Shown: positions 6,351-13,381 of the stretch, in pieces
Layout of the letters: every line of letters starts with the position of its first letter
Position numbering within the stretch: the stretch's first letter is position 1
Assembly (NCBI GenBank): GCA_021851625.1
Contig: JAJZCX010000009.1
Span: forward strand, 1-13,984
Reading direction: 5' to 3'
From: Acidobacteriota bacterium
GTDB lineage: Bacteria; Acidobacteriota; Terriglobia; Terriglobales; Acidobacteriaceae
DNA length: 13,984 nt
Program-made: the position numbers and the translations under genes
Notes under the pieces: generated by a model
What the model was told of the DNA's origin: nothing
Database searches by the model: none
The model's input: only the letters and a program-made list of their open reading frames with translations

Positions 6351-7829
6351 ATGAGAGTGAAAATTTATGCCGCACTGGGGCTAGTTTTAGCTGTACTTGT
6401 CTTGAATGCGCTAGCGACTGCACAAGCGCAGCCGTCTGCAAATGCGTCAACGGTGGCGCTCACCGTCACCGTTATTGGAAAAGATGTCTCTCCCGTAACC
6501 GGTTTGCAGCAGGGAGACTTCACCGTTCTTGAAAATAAAACGCAACAGCCCATCCACGGATTTTCAGCACCGAGCGCTGCGCAATCCGGCTCTGCGGCTC
6601 CACGAGCTGTGTTGGTACTGGATGAGTTGAGCACCAAGTTCGATACCATGTCTTTTGCGCGCACAAAACTGCATAAATTTTTCAAAGAAAGCGGCGGGAC
6701 AGTACTGGAGCCGACCTTGTTTGTCGCACTAACGGAGAATGGTCTGGTACTCCTGCACGATTACACACGCGATGCGAATGCTTTAGACACAGCATTGAGT
6801 CACCATACAACTTTGGTGGCCTATCAATTGCGCAACAATGGCAGCATCGGGCGCATTGATCGCATAAATGTTGCTCTGGCATGCTTACAGCAGATTGCCT
6901 CCTCCGTGCGCGGCTACCCTGCCGATACGACAATCATCTGGATAGCGCCAGGCTTCTCGACGATTGGCCAGATGAACTTTGACCACGGCTTGCAGGTCAG
7001 CACGTATGGGCTGATCCAGCAAATTGCCAACCAGTTGATGCAGGCCCACATCACGATTGATTCCATTGACCCGCGCGGAGCCTCTGCAACGCGCAGCTAT
7101 GGCAATCTCTGGTATAAGCATTTTTCTCCCTTGCCGTCACAGGTCAATCAGGCAACCTTTGCTCCACTGGATTTGCGTGCGTTGGTCGTGCAGAGCGGCG
7201 GCAATGTTTTTTATGGACGCGATGATCTAGACATGGAGTTGGCCTGGGCCTATCAATGGGCCAACGCCTCATACATACTGCGTTATACATCCACAAATAC
7301 CGCCCCGAACGATGCTCTGCGCGCCATTCAGGTCAACGTGGACCGTCCCGGAGTGACGGCGTATGCGCGGCAGGGATATTATGGCCTGCCCAATCAGGAG
7401 CCAGCATTTGTGCAAAAGACGCAAGCGCAGCTTCAGATTGCCTTGAGTAGTTCGCTGCCGTACATCGGCCTGCCTGTACTTTCCAATTCTGTGCAGATGG
7501 ACCCTAAAACCCATACGGCGCACATCACTTTGAATTTGGATGGTGGCAGCCTGGCTTGGCAGTCTGCACCCGGCGGGGCCTTGGGCTGCCATTTGGATGT
7601 GGCCGCTGCGCAATTTTCCAGCAGCGGTAAGCTCATGCAGGCATCCAGTTTCGTGCAAGCGCTGCAAGCCAAGGCAGGCAGCGGAGTGAATCTGCGCGGG
7701 CATACATTGCCGGTTGTTTTGGACCTACCCATCAAGCAGGACAAGGGACGGCTGCGCCTCATCGTGCGGGATGAGGTAACTGGAGCCATCGGTTCTGCCG
7801 ATGTGGGTGATTTGCATCACCTTCAATAA
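6351..7829 (+). CDS. Secreted VWFA-related domain protein of acidobacterial type
   Basis: This 492-residue exported protein has the layout of the acidobacterial VWFA-related family (TIGR03436), whose function is unknown. A signal peptide (MRVKIYAALG, hydrophobic core, ALATAQAQ) is followed by a beta-rich segment with VTGLQQGDFTVLENK, a typical opening of the family. The von Willebrand A-like fold starts at AVLVLDELSTKFD (86-98), continues through IIWIAPGFSTIG, and ends with LVVQSGGNVFYGRDDL and ASYILRYTS. RPGVTAYARQGYYG is the family closing strand. The canonical metal-binding DxSxS is not present; Asp91 is followed by ELST. The C-terminal 140 residues form a second beta-rich region. GGAGGA at 6338-6343 with a seven-base spacer supports the ATG. 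A strong terminator follows at 7848-7886, so this is probably a single-gene transcript. The presence of this family is the best taxonomic clue in the window. Confidence 0.88.
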   Translation: MRVKIYAALGLVLAVLVLNALATAQAQPSANASTVALTVTVIGKDVSPVTGLQQGDFTVLENKTQQPIHGFSAPSAAQSGSAAPRAVLVLDELSTKFDTMSFARTKLHKFFKESGGTVLEPTLFVALTENGLVLLHDYTRDANALDTALSHHTTLVAYQLRNNGSIGRIDRINVALACLQQIASSVRGYPADTTIIWIAPGFSTIGQMNFDHGLQVSTYGLIQQIANQLMQAHITIDSIDPRGASATRSYGNLWYKHFSPLPSQVNQATFAPLDLRALVVQSGGNVFYGRDDLDMELAWAYQWANASYILRYTSTNTAPNDALRAIQVNVDRPGVTAYARQGYYGLPNQEPAFVQKTQAQLQIALSSSLPYIGLPVLSNSVQMDPKTHTAHITLNLDGGSLAWQSAPGGALGCHLDVAAAQFSSSGKLMQASSFVQALQAKAGSGVNLRGHTLPVVLDLPIKQDKGRLRLIVRDEVTGAIGSADVGDLHHLQ

Positions 7830-7847
7830 ATAGGAAATCCTGAAATC

Positions 7848-7886
7848 CGCCGGGGAGCACCCTTAATGCTTCCCGGCGTTTTTTTT
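7848..7886 (+). terminator. Intrinsic terminator after the VWFA gene
   Basis: A 12-bp stem with a single G-T pair (CGCCGGGGAGCA, 7848-7859, with TGCTTCCCGGCG, 7867-7878) closes a seven-base loop and is followed directly by eight T residues (7879-7886). It begins 18 bases after the stop codon and separates this transcript from icd. Confidence 0.95.
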
Positions 7887-7953
7887 GCGAGCGATGGAAC
7901 TGGAATGATAGCCTGTTCTGTAACCTTTCATCCGCAACCGGAGCGTGCAATTC

Positions 7954-9354
7954 ATGCAGGACAGCTACAACGGCATACCCCTACCTTCCAATGGCGAGGC
8001 GATTCAATACAACAACGGAAAATTGGAAGTCTCCAGCCACCCCATCATTCCATTTATTGAAGGCGACGGCACCGGACGCGATATTTGGCGTGCCTCGCAA
8101 CGTGTCTTTGACGCAGCCGTGGAAAAGGCCTACGGCGGCAGACGCAAGGTGGAATGGTTTGAAATCTTCGCCGGCGAAAAGGCGTACGCGCGCTTCAAAA
8201 CCTGGCTGCCAGACGACACAATCAACGCTGCGCGCGATCTGCGCGTCTCCATCAAAGGTCCGTTGACCACGCCCGTGGGCGGTGGGATTCGCTCGTTGAA
8301 CGTGACGCTGCGACAGACGCTGGATTTGTACACGTGCGTGCGCCCGGTGCGCTATTATCCCGGCGTGCCCAGCCCGGTCAAGCGCCCGGAGAATCTGGAC
8401 GTGGTCATCTTCCGCGAGAACACAGAGGATGTGTACTCTGGCGTCGAGTTTCGCCAAGGCACGGATGAGCAACTACAACTGCTCAATTTTTTGAATGACG
8501 TGCTGCTGGCAGGCTCGAAGAAAAAAATTCGCAAGGACTCCGGCATTGGCATTAAGCCGATCTCCATCACCGGAAGTAAACGTCTGGTACGCGCTGCGAT
8601 AGAGTACGCATTGAAGAACGGCCGCAAGAGTGTCACGCTGGTGCACAAGGGCAACATTCAAAAGTTCACCGAGGGGGCCTTCCGCGAGTGGGGCTATGAA
8701 GTTGCCACGGAGGAGTTCCGCGATCAGACTGTCACCGAGCGTGAGAGCTGGATTCTTGGCAACCGCGATGCCAACCGCGGCCTCACCGTACAAGAGAACG
8801 CGGCCATGATCGAACCTGGATTGGAGCACGCACCGGAGAGCTTCCGCAAGCAGGTTTACGAAGAGATTCAACAGGTCATCGATCGCATCGGCGTTTCGCA
8901 CGGCGAAGGTCGCTGGAAGCAGAAGCTGCTCATCAACGATCGCATCGCCGACTCCATCTTCCAACAGGTCATCGTGCGGCCAGAGGAGTACACCGTGCTG
9001 GCCACCACCAACCTGAATGGTGACTACATCTCCGACGCCTGCGCGGCGCAGGTGGGTGGATTGGGCATCGCCCCCGGAGCTAACATTGGCGACGGCTACG
9101 CCGTTTTCGAAGCTACACACGGCACTGCGCCCAAGTATGCCGACAAGGATGTCATCAATCCTGGTTCAGTGATGCTCTCCGGCGTCATGCTCTTTGACTA
9201 CATTGGTTGGAGCGAGGCCGCCCGACTCATTGAAGATTCCATGGCGCGCACGATCCAGCAAAAGTTCGTCACCTATGACTTTGAGCGGCAGATGGAAGGC
9301 GCAACCAAGGTCAAGACCAGCGAATTTGCCACGCACATGATCGCCAACATGTAA
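7954..9354 (+). CDS. icd: NADP-dependent isocitrate dehydrogenase
   Basis: This enzyme oxidatively decarboxylates isocitrate to 2-oxoglutarate in the TCA cycle, making NADPH. The substrate loop GGGIRSLNVTLRQTLDLYTCVRP supplies Ser114, Asn116, Arg120 and Arg130. FRENTEDVYSG gives Arg154 and catalytic Tyr161, HKGNIQKFTEG gives catalytic Lys232, and the metal aspartates are Asp333, Asp357 and Asp361 (NLNGDYISD). THGTAPKYADKD carries Lys394-Tyr395, the pair that reads the 2'-phosphate of NADP in E. coli Icd (Lys344-Tyr345). At 466 residues it is about 50 longer than the E. coli enzyme; the extra includes a helical stretch near 284-325. ATG 7954 has GGAG ten bases upstream; the in-frame GTG 7945 is too close to it. 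mdh follows after 32 bases with no terminator between, so the two are likely co-transcribed. Confidence 0.97.
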   Translation: MQDSYNGIPLPSNGEAIQYNNGKLEVSSHPIIPFIEGDGTGRDIWRASQRVFDAAVEKAYGGRRKVEWFEIFAGEKAYARFKTWLPDDTINAARDLRVSIKGPLTTPVGGGIRSLNVTLRQTLDLYTCVRPVRYYPGVPSPVKRPENLDVVIFRENTEDVYSGVEFRQGTDEQLQLLNFLNDVLLAGSKKKIRKDSGIGIKPISITGSKRLVRAAIEYALKNGRKSVTLVHKGNIQKFTEGAFREWGYEVATEEFRDQTVTERESWILGNRDANRGLTVQENAAMIEPGLEHAPESFRKQVYEEIQQVIDRIGVSHGEGRWKQKLLINDRIADSIFQQVIVRPEEYTVLATTNLNGDYISDACAAQVGGLGIAPGANIGDGYAVFEATHGTAPKYADKDVINPGSVMLSGVMLFDYIGWSEAARLIEDSMARTIQQKFVTYDFERQMEGATKVKTSEFATHMIANM

Positions 9355-9386
9355 GCAGCTTTGTTTCAGATTAAAAAAGGAGAAGC

Positions 9387-10313
9387 ATGAGAAAGAAAGT
9401 ATCCATCGTTGGAGCAGGGAACGTGGGCGCAACCTGTGCGCACTGGATCGCAGCCAAGGAGCTTGCGGACATCGTTCTGGTTGATTTGGTGGAAGGCGTG
9501 CCCCAGGGCAAAGCGCTCGATCTGCTTGAAGCCATGCCGATTGAAAAGCGCGACGTCAAAGTTGTCGGCAGCAACGACTACTCCGCCACGGCTAACTCGG
9601 ACATCGTCATCATCACTGCTGGCATTCCGCGCAAGCCGGGCATGAGCCGCGACGATCTGTTGCAGACCAACTACAAGATTATGTCGGATGTGGTGGGCAA
9701 GGTGGTCGCAGCCTCGCCGAATAGCATCCTCATCATCGTCTCCAACCCGCTGGACGCCATGGCGCAAGCCGCATTCAAACAGGCGAAGTTTCCGCGCGAG
9801 CGCGTCATTGGCATGGCTGGCGTGTTGGATTCCGCGCGCTACCGCACCTTCATTGCCGAAGAATTGAACGTCAGTGTGGAGAATGTGAGCGCCTTCGTGC
9901 TCGGCGGCCACGGCGATACCATGGTGCCACTGCCGCGGTACTCCACTGTCTCTGGCGTGCCCATTACGGAGTTTATGAGCAAGGAAACCATCGACGCCAT
10001 CGTGCAGCGCACGCGCGACGGTGGTGCCGAGATCGTCAAACACCTGAAGACTGGCAGCGCCTACTACGCGCCTTCGGCAGCCACGGTGGAGATGGTTGAG
10101 GCCATTCTGAAGGACAAGAAAAAGATTCTTCCTTGCGCGGCCTATCTGCAAGGGGAGTACGGGATCGACGGCCTTTGCGTGGGTGTGCTCTGCAAGCTGG
10201 GAGCGCGCGGCATCGAGCAGGTCATCGAACTCAAGTTGAACGAGGAAGAGACCGCCGGGCTAAAGAAGAGCGCAGCCGCAGTCAAGGAACTCTGCGCAGT
10301 GATCGGCATCTAA
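9387..10313 (+). CDS. mdh: Malate dehydrogenase (LDH-like, NAD-dependent)
   Basis: This 308-residue enzyme interconverts malate and oxaloacetate with NAD. The Rossmann loop is IVGAGNVGATC (7-17), and Asp33 at the end of the second strand indicates NAD. The mobile loop GIPRKPGMSRDDLL carries Arg82 and Arg88; Met86 between them, where lactate dehydrogenases have Gln, points to malate. IIVSNPLDAM (Asn120), Arg151 and LGGHGDTMVP (catalytic His175) complete the active site. AAGGAGA lies just before the ATG, a strong though close ribosome binding site. It is second in the icd-mdh operon and ends before a long symmetric hairpin at 10336-10386. Confidence 0.97.
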   Translation: MRKKVSIVGAGNVGATCAHWIAAKELADIVLVDLVEGVPQGKALDLLEAMPIEKRDVKVVGSNDYSATANSDIVIITAGIPRKPGMSRDDLLQTNYKIMSDVVGKVVAASPNSILIIVSNPLDAMAQAAFKQAKFPRERVIGMAGVLDSARYRTFIAEELNVSVENVSAFVLGGHGDTMVPLPRYSTVSGVPITEFMSKETIDAIVQRTRDGGAEIVKHLKTGSAYYAPSAATVEMVEAILKDKKKILPCAAYLQGEYGIDGLCVGVLCKLGARGIEQVIELKLNEEETAGLKKSAAAVKELCAVIGI

Positions 10314-10335
10314 CTGCGTTGTTTCAATTTGCTGC

Positions 10336-10386
10336 AAAACTAGAGTCATTTTGAGCAGAGTTGATGCTCAGAATGACTCTAGTTTT
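10336..10386. terminator. Bidirectional intrinsic terminator between mdh and the cyclophilin genes
   Basis: A 22-bp nearly perfect stem (10336-10357 with 10365-10386, one G-T pair) closes the loop GAGTTGA. The stem base is AAAA on the left and TTTT on the right, so each strand ends in a short U-tract. It sits 22 bases after the mdh stop and 29 bases from the end of the cyclophilin gene on the other strand, as expected for a shared terminator. Confidence 0.93.
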
Positions 10387-10415
10387 CCTTGCATGGGCCG
10401 CTGTTGAGAATCCGG

Positions 10416-10946
10416 CTACGCGATACGCTCGATCACTACAGACTCAATCACCACGGGCGTTTTCGGCTTGTCTTGGTGATCACGCGCCAGTCCAGAGATT
10501 TTGTCCACGACTGGCTGACCCTCCACTACTTCACCAAAGATCGTGTGGCGTCCCGTCAGCCAGGGCGTAGACGCAACAGTGATAAAGAACTGCGAACCAT
10601 TCGTGTTCGGCCCAGCGTTGGCCATGGCCAGTTTTCCCTTCACATCAAATGCGTGCCGCGAGCCTTTCGTCTCATCTTCGAACTGATAGCCGGGGCCGCC
10701 GAAGCCTGTGCCTGCCGGGTCGCCGCCCTGAATCATAAAGTCGGGAATCACGCGATGGAGGATGGTGCCGTCGTAGAGCTTGTTGCTGCTCTTCTGTTTG
10801 CTTGTTGGGTGCGTCCACTCACGTTTGCCTTCGGCAAGTTCGATGAAGTTGGTCACAGTCTTGGGCGCGTCTTTTTCAAAGAGACGGCAAACAATTTTTC
10901 CCTCAGATGTATTGAAGATGGCATAGGTTCCGGGTGCGTAGGACAT
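10416..10946 (-). CDS. Cytoplasmic cyclophilin-type peptidyl-prolyl cis-trans isomerase
   Basis: This 176-residue cyclophilin catalyses proline isomerisation during protein folding. There is no signal peptide (MSYAPGTYAIFNTSEG), so it is cytosolic. The catalytic core is LHRVIPDFMIQGGD with Arg65, Phe70 and Gln73, followed by AMANAGPNTNGSQFFIT with the conserved GSQFF, and by Trp129 and His134. A charged loop of about ten residues (EWTHPTSKQKSSNK) sits before YDGTILHR. AGGAG nine bases upstream of the ATG is a strong ribosome binding site. It follows the exported cyclophilin gene by 30 bases on the same strand, so the pair is likely one operon ending at the hairpin 10336-10386. Confidence 0.96.
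   Translation of the reverse strand: MSYAPGTYAIFNTSEGKIVCRLFEKDAPKTVTNFIELAEGKREWTHPTSKQKSSNKLYDGTILHRVIPDFMIQGGDPAGTGFGGPGYQFEDETKGSRHAFDVKGKLAMANAGPNTNGSQFFITVASTPWLTGRHTIFGEVVEGQPVVDKISGLARDHQDKPKTPVVIESVVIERIA
10723..10754 (-). repeat. Direct repeat copy 1 (cyclophilin active-site codons)
   Basis: This 32-base segment is identical to 11359-11390 in the neighbouring cyclophilin gene. It codes for the catalytic RVIPDFMIQGG stretch in both, so it reflects gene duplication with strong constraint, or gene conversion, and not a mobile repeat. Confidence 0.8.
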
Positions 10947-10976
10947 GCAGAAAGACTCCTTGTTGTTGTGGGGTTT

Positions 10977-11744
10977 TTATTTGGTCGTGGTGGAAGCGGC
11001 AGATGTTGTCGGTTGCACTGGCTTCGGCGCAGCCGGTACCGGTGGCAACGGCTGTCCGTTTTGCACGATGGACACCTTGTACAGTGTGACCGGCTCGGTG
11101 GGTTTATCGTGCGCGTCGCGCGGCACATCGGTGATGCTTTGCGCTACCAGCACGCTGGCGTCATCGCACAGTCCAAAGATGGTGTAGTGGCCCTCCAACC
11201 ATGGTGCTGCTGCGACGGTAATAAAGAATTGCGCACCATTTGTGTTGGGGCCGGAGTTGGCCATGGCTAGCACGCCTGCACTGCCAAAGTGCAACTGCGG
11301 ATCGACCTCATCCGCAAAATAATAGCCGGGGTCGCCGCGGCCCGTACCTGTGGGATCTCCGCCCTGAATCATAAAGTCGGGAATCACGCGGTGAAAGGTG
11401 GTGCCATCGTAGTATGGCTTGCCATGCGTGTGCTTGTGCGTGGTGGGATCGGTGTAGTCTTTGCTGCCCGTGGCCAGGCCAATAAAGTTTGCCACTGCGA
11501 CCGGTGCTTCCTTCGAATAGAGTGCACAGACCATGCGCCCCATGCTGGTGTCGAAGACCACCATTGGTCCATCGGGCTGAATCTGTAGCGGAGCATTCGA
11601 TGCTGGCGCATCGGGCAACGCGGAGGCATCTGTACTGGCTGGTGTGGTGGATTGCTGTGCTCTTGCGCCGTATCCAACGAGGGCAATGCAGAAAAGTAGG
11701 GCAGTCTCAATCCAAATGTTGTGGTGGATTCGATTCGAACGCAT
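10977..11744 (-). CDS. Exported cyclophilin-type peptidyl-prolyl cis-trans isomerase
   Basis: This 255-residue cyclophilin carries a signal peptide (MRSNRIHHNIW, then TALLFCIALVGYGARAQ) and should fold proteins in the periplasm. A Pro/Ala/Ser-rich linker (about 31-55) precedes the domain. FHRVIPDFMIQGGD gives Arg119, Phe124 and Gln127, AMANSGPNTNGAQFFIT follows, and then Trp182 and His186. After the domain comes a Pro/Thr/Ser-rich tail (NGQPLPPVPAAPKPVQPTT) of about 25 residues. I chose ATG 11744 because the signal peptide starts there; the frame is open to 11909 but that extension is not signal-like. No ribosome binding site is visible, and TACAAT lies eight bases before the ATG. This gene is first of the two-cyclophilin operon and is divergent from the CuA protein gene. 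Confidence 0.94.
   Translation of the reverse strand: MRSNRIHHNIWIETALLFCIALVGYGARAQQSTTPASTDASALPDAPASNAPLQIQPDGPMVVFDTSMGRMVCALYSKEAPVAVANFIGLATGSKDYTDPTTHKHTHGKPYYDGTTFHRVIPDFMIQGGDPTGTGRGDPGYYFADEVDPQLHFGSAGVLAMANSGPNTNGAQFFITVAAAPWLEGHYTIFGLCDDASVLVAQSITDVPRDAHDKPTEPVTLYKVSIVQNGQPLPPVPAAPKPVQPTTSAASTTTK
11359..11390 (-). repeat. Direct repeat copy 2 (cyclophilin active-site codons)
   Basis: This is identical over 32 bases to 10723-10754 and encodes the same catalytic segment in the exported paralogue. Identity at wobble positions here exceeds that in most of the flanking coding sequence. Confidence 0.8.
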
Positions 11745-11752
11745 GATATTAA

Positions 11753-11758
11753 ATTGTA
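11753..11758 (-). promoter_or_regulatory. Putative -10 box of the exported cyclophilin gene
   Basis: On the minus strand this reads TACAAT, five of six matches to TATAAT, with eight bases to the ATG at 11744. Initiation would fall at or within two bases of the start codon, which together with the missing ribosome binding site suggests a leaderless mRNA. No good -35 is visible. Confidence 0.35.
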
Positions 11759-11845
11759 CCGGGGGCCGTGGCCTTCTGCATGGCAAAACGCCTGCTCGAT
11801 TCCGCTTCCTTGCCGACAAGTTTCGTCCTATTGGAGAATGACACC

Positions 11846-12238
11846 ATGCTGTATCGCACACTGCTTGCTGCCACAGTATCGCTGGTTGGCTTGCATCCGT
11901 TGGCCGCACAGACCGTCAGCAAAAAACAGGCGCATCCACTCGCCGTCACCGCAGCCACATTGCCGGTGATTCCCATTCACGCACACCGCTTCGCTTTTGA
12001 GCCAGCACAGATCACGTTAAAAAAAGGTACAACCGTCGAGCTGGATTTAATCTCAGATGACGTGCATCATAGCTTGGTGGTGAGTGGCCTCAGCATTCAC
12101 GCCGACATGATGCCCGGTACGACGACGCACGTGCAAGTTACGCCCTACGACACCGGCGACTTTACCGGCGACTGCGGCCACTTTTGCGGTATGGGCCACA
12201 GAAAAATGCACCTGATGATTCACGTGGTGAATCCATAG
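11846..12238 (+). CDS. Small exported CuA-type cupredoxin (cytochrome oxidase subunit II-like domain)
   Basis: This 130-residue protein consists of a signal peptide (MLYRTLLAATVSLVGLHPLAAQ) and one cupredoxin domain. It carries a full binuclear CuA motif, CGHFCGMGHRKM, giving Cys110, Cys114, His118 and Met121, with the remaining ligand His75 in DVHHSL. Spacing C-x3-C-x3-H-x2-M matches cytochrome c oxidase subunit II, as do HRFAFEPAQITLKKG and the ADMMPGTTT strand. It lacks the two membrane helices of a true subunit II, and the residue after His75-Ser76 is Leu, where many subunit II proteins have the electron-entry Trp. It is therefore probably a soluble periplasmic electron carrier or copper protein; the partner is unknown. 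ATG 11846 has GGAG nine bases upstream and starts the signal peptide; the frame is open further upstream. queG begins 22 bases after the stop, so co-transcription is likely. Confidence 0.85.
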   Translation: MLYRTLLAATVSLVGLHPLAAQTVSKKQAHPLAVTAATLPVIPIHAHRFAFEPAQITLKKGTTVELDLISDDVHHSLVVSGLSIHADMMPGTTTHVQVTPYDTGDFTGDCGHFCGMGHRKMHLMIHVVNP

Positions 12239-12260
12239 GCTGACCGATGAGTCCATACAG

Positions 12261-13337
12261 ATGAACAGCGCGGCACACTCCATTGCCCAGATGGTGCAGC
12301 GTGCCGCGCAAGCGCGGGGCTTTCATCTGGCAGGCATCACGCGCGTACCGGAGCCGGACTCCGCCGAAGATTTTTCAGAGTTGGCTCGCTTCCAAGACTG
12401 GGTTGCCGAGGGTCGCGCGGGATCGATGGACTATCTGCGGCGCACGGACGAGGCAGGGAAGTACCTACGTTCGTCGTTGCGTATTCCCTTTCCCTGGGCG
12501 CGTTCGGTGGTGGTTTGCGCCGTCAGTTACAACAACGCGCAGCCGTATTCGTTGCATCCATCTTCAGAAAATACGGGATGGATCGCACGCTACGCTTGGA
12601 GCGGCCACCTTGGAGAATCCAGTCAGCCGATGGAGAGCACATCCGCATCGGAAGAGGAGGCTGCATCCACTCCAGCGCCGCAGACGATGCAGCCCACCGA
12701 TTATCACTCTGTGATCCGCGCACGTTTGGAGTTGCTTGCAGAAGATATGCAAGCCGAGCTTGGCTCATTTACCGCGCGTTGTTTTGTGGACACGGGGCCG
12801 TTAGTTGAGCGAGTGTATGCCAAGTACGCGGGTCTGGGATGGCAGGGCAAGAATACCTGCCTGATTCATCCCCAGCTTGGCTCGTGGTTTTTTCTCGGCG
12901 TTCTTATCACGTCATTGGAGTTGCCCGTCGCTGCGCAGCCCACTCCGCTGCCTGACCGTTGCGGAAGCTGCACGCGCTGCATTGACGCATGTCCTACGCA
13001 GTGTTTGGAGCCATACGCCATGGACGCCAGCCGCTGCATCGCGTATCTGACGATTGAAAAGCGGGGCGAAATTTCGGAGGAGTTGCAAGCCGCCATCGGT
13101 CGCAACGTCTTTGGCTGCGACATCTGTCAGGAGGTGTGTCCGTGGAATCGTCGCGCACCCGTGACCGACTGGCCAGAGCTATCCGCACGGCCAGAGATGG
13201 TCAACCCAGCACTCGACTGGCTGGCCTCGCTCGGCGAGGCGGATTACAAGCGGCTCTTTCGCGCCTCACCTGTAGCCAGAACCAAACAAGTCGGCTTGCA
13301 GCGCAATGTCGCCATTGCACAGCGCAACCAAAAGTGA
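12261..13337 (+). CDS. queG: Epoxyqueuosine reductase
   Basis: This 358-residue cobalamin- and iron-sulfur-dependent enzyme reduces epoxyqueuosine to queuosine, the last step of queuosine synthesis at the wobble base of GUN-decoding tRNAs. Motifs are TDYHSVIRARLE (146-157), FVDTGPLVERVYAKYAGLGWQGKNT with the proposed proton donor Asp177, and two ferredoxin-like cysteine sets: CGSCTRCIDACP (Cys234, 237, 240, 244) and FGCDICQEVCPWN (Cys286, 289, 293), with Cys259 in SRCIAYLTIEKRGEIS as the eighth ligand. Residues of about 118-145 form a Ser/Glu/Ala/Pro-rich insertion (ESTSASEEEAASTPAP) that looks like a flexible loop. No C-terminal HEAT-repeat extension is present. The ribosome binding site is weak, which fits translation following the CuA gene 22 bases upstream. 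Other queuosine genes are not in the window. Confidence 0.96.
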   Translation: MNSAAHSIAQMVQRAAQARGFHLAGITRVPEPDSAEDFSELARFQDWVAEGRAGSMDYLRRTDEAGKYLRSSLRIPFPWARSVVVCAVSYNNAQPYSLHPSSENTGWIARYAWSGHLGESSQPMESTSASEEEAASTPAPQTMQPTDYHSVIRARLELLAEDMQAELGSFTARCFVDTGPLVERVYAKYAGLGWQGKNTCLIHPQLGSWFFLGVLITSLELPVAAQPTPLPDRCGSCTRCIDACPTQCLEPYAMDASRCIAYLTIEKRGEISEELQAAIGRNVFGCDICQEVCPWNRRAPVTDWPELSARPEMVNPALDWLASLGEADYKRLFRASPVARTKQVGLQRNVAIAQRNQK

Positions 13338-13381
13338 TGCGCTGTGCCGTTGAGACTGCCGCAAAATCCGCTGCGAGTTCC

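Noticed and set aside
6182..6532. 116-residue frame across the sco/VWFA divergent region
   Set aside because: It runs out of frame into the VWFA gene, lacks a ribosome binding site and shows no family similarity.
8473..9120. 215-residue open frame antisense to icd
   Set aside because: It lies wholly inside icd, has no recognisable domain, and is the usual shadow frame of GC-biased coding sequence.
9366..10151. 261-residue open frame antisense to mdh
   Set aside because: It mirrors a clearly conserved malate dehydrogenase, and its His/Asp/Arg/Val-rich composition is typical of antisense frames. No start signal supports it.
10389..11270. 293-residue plus-strand frame across both cyclophilin genes
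   Set aside because: It is antisense to two conserved enzymes and shows internal similarity only because the paralogues below it are similar.
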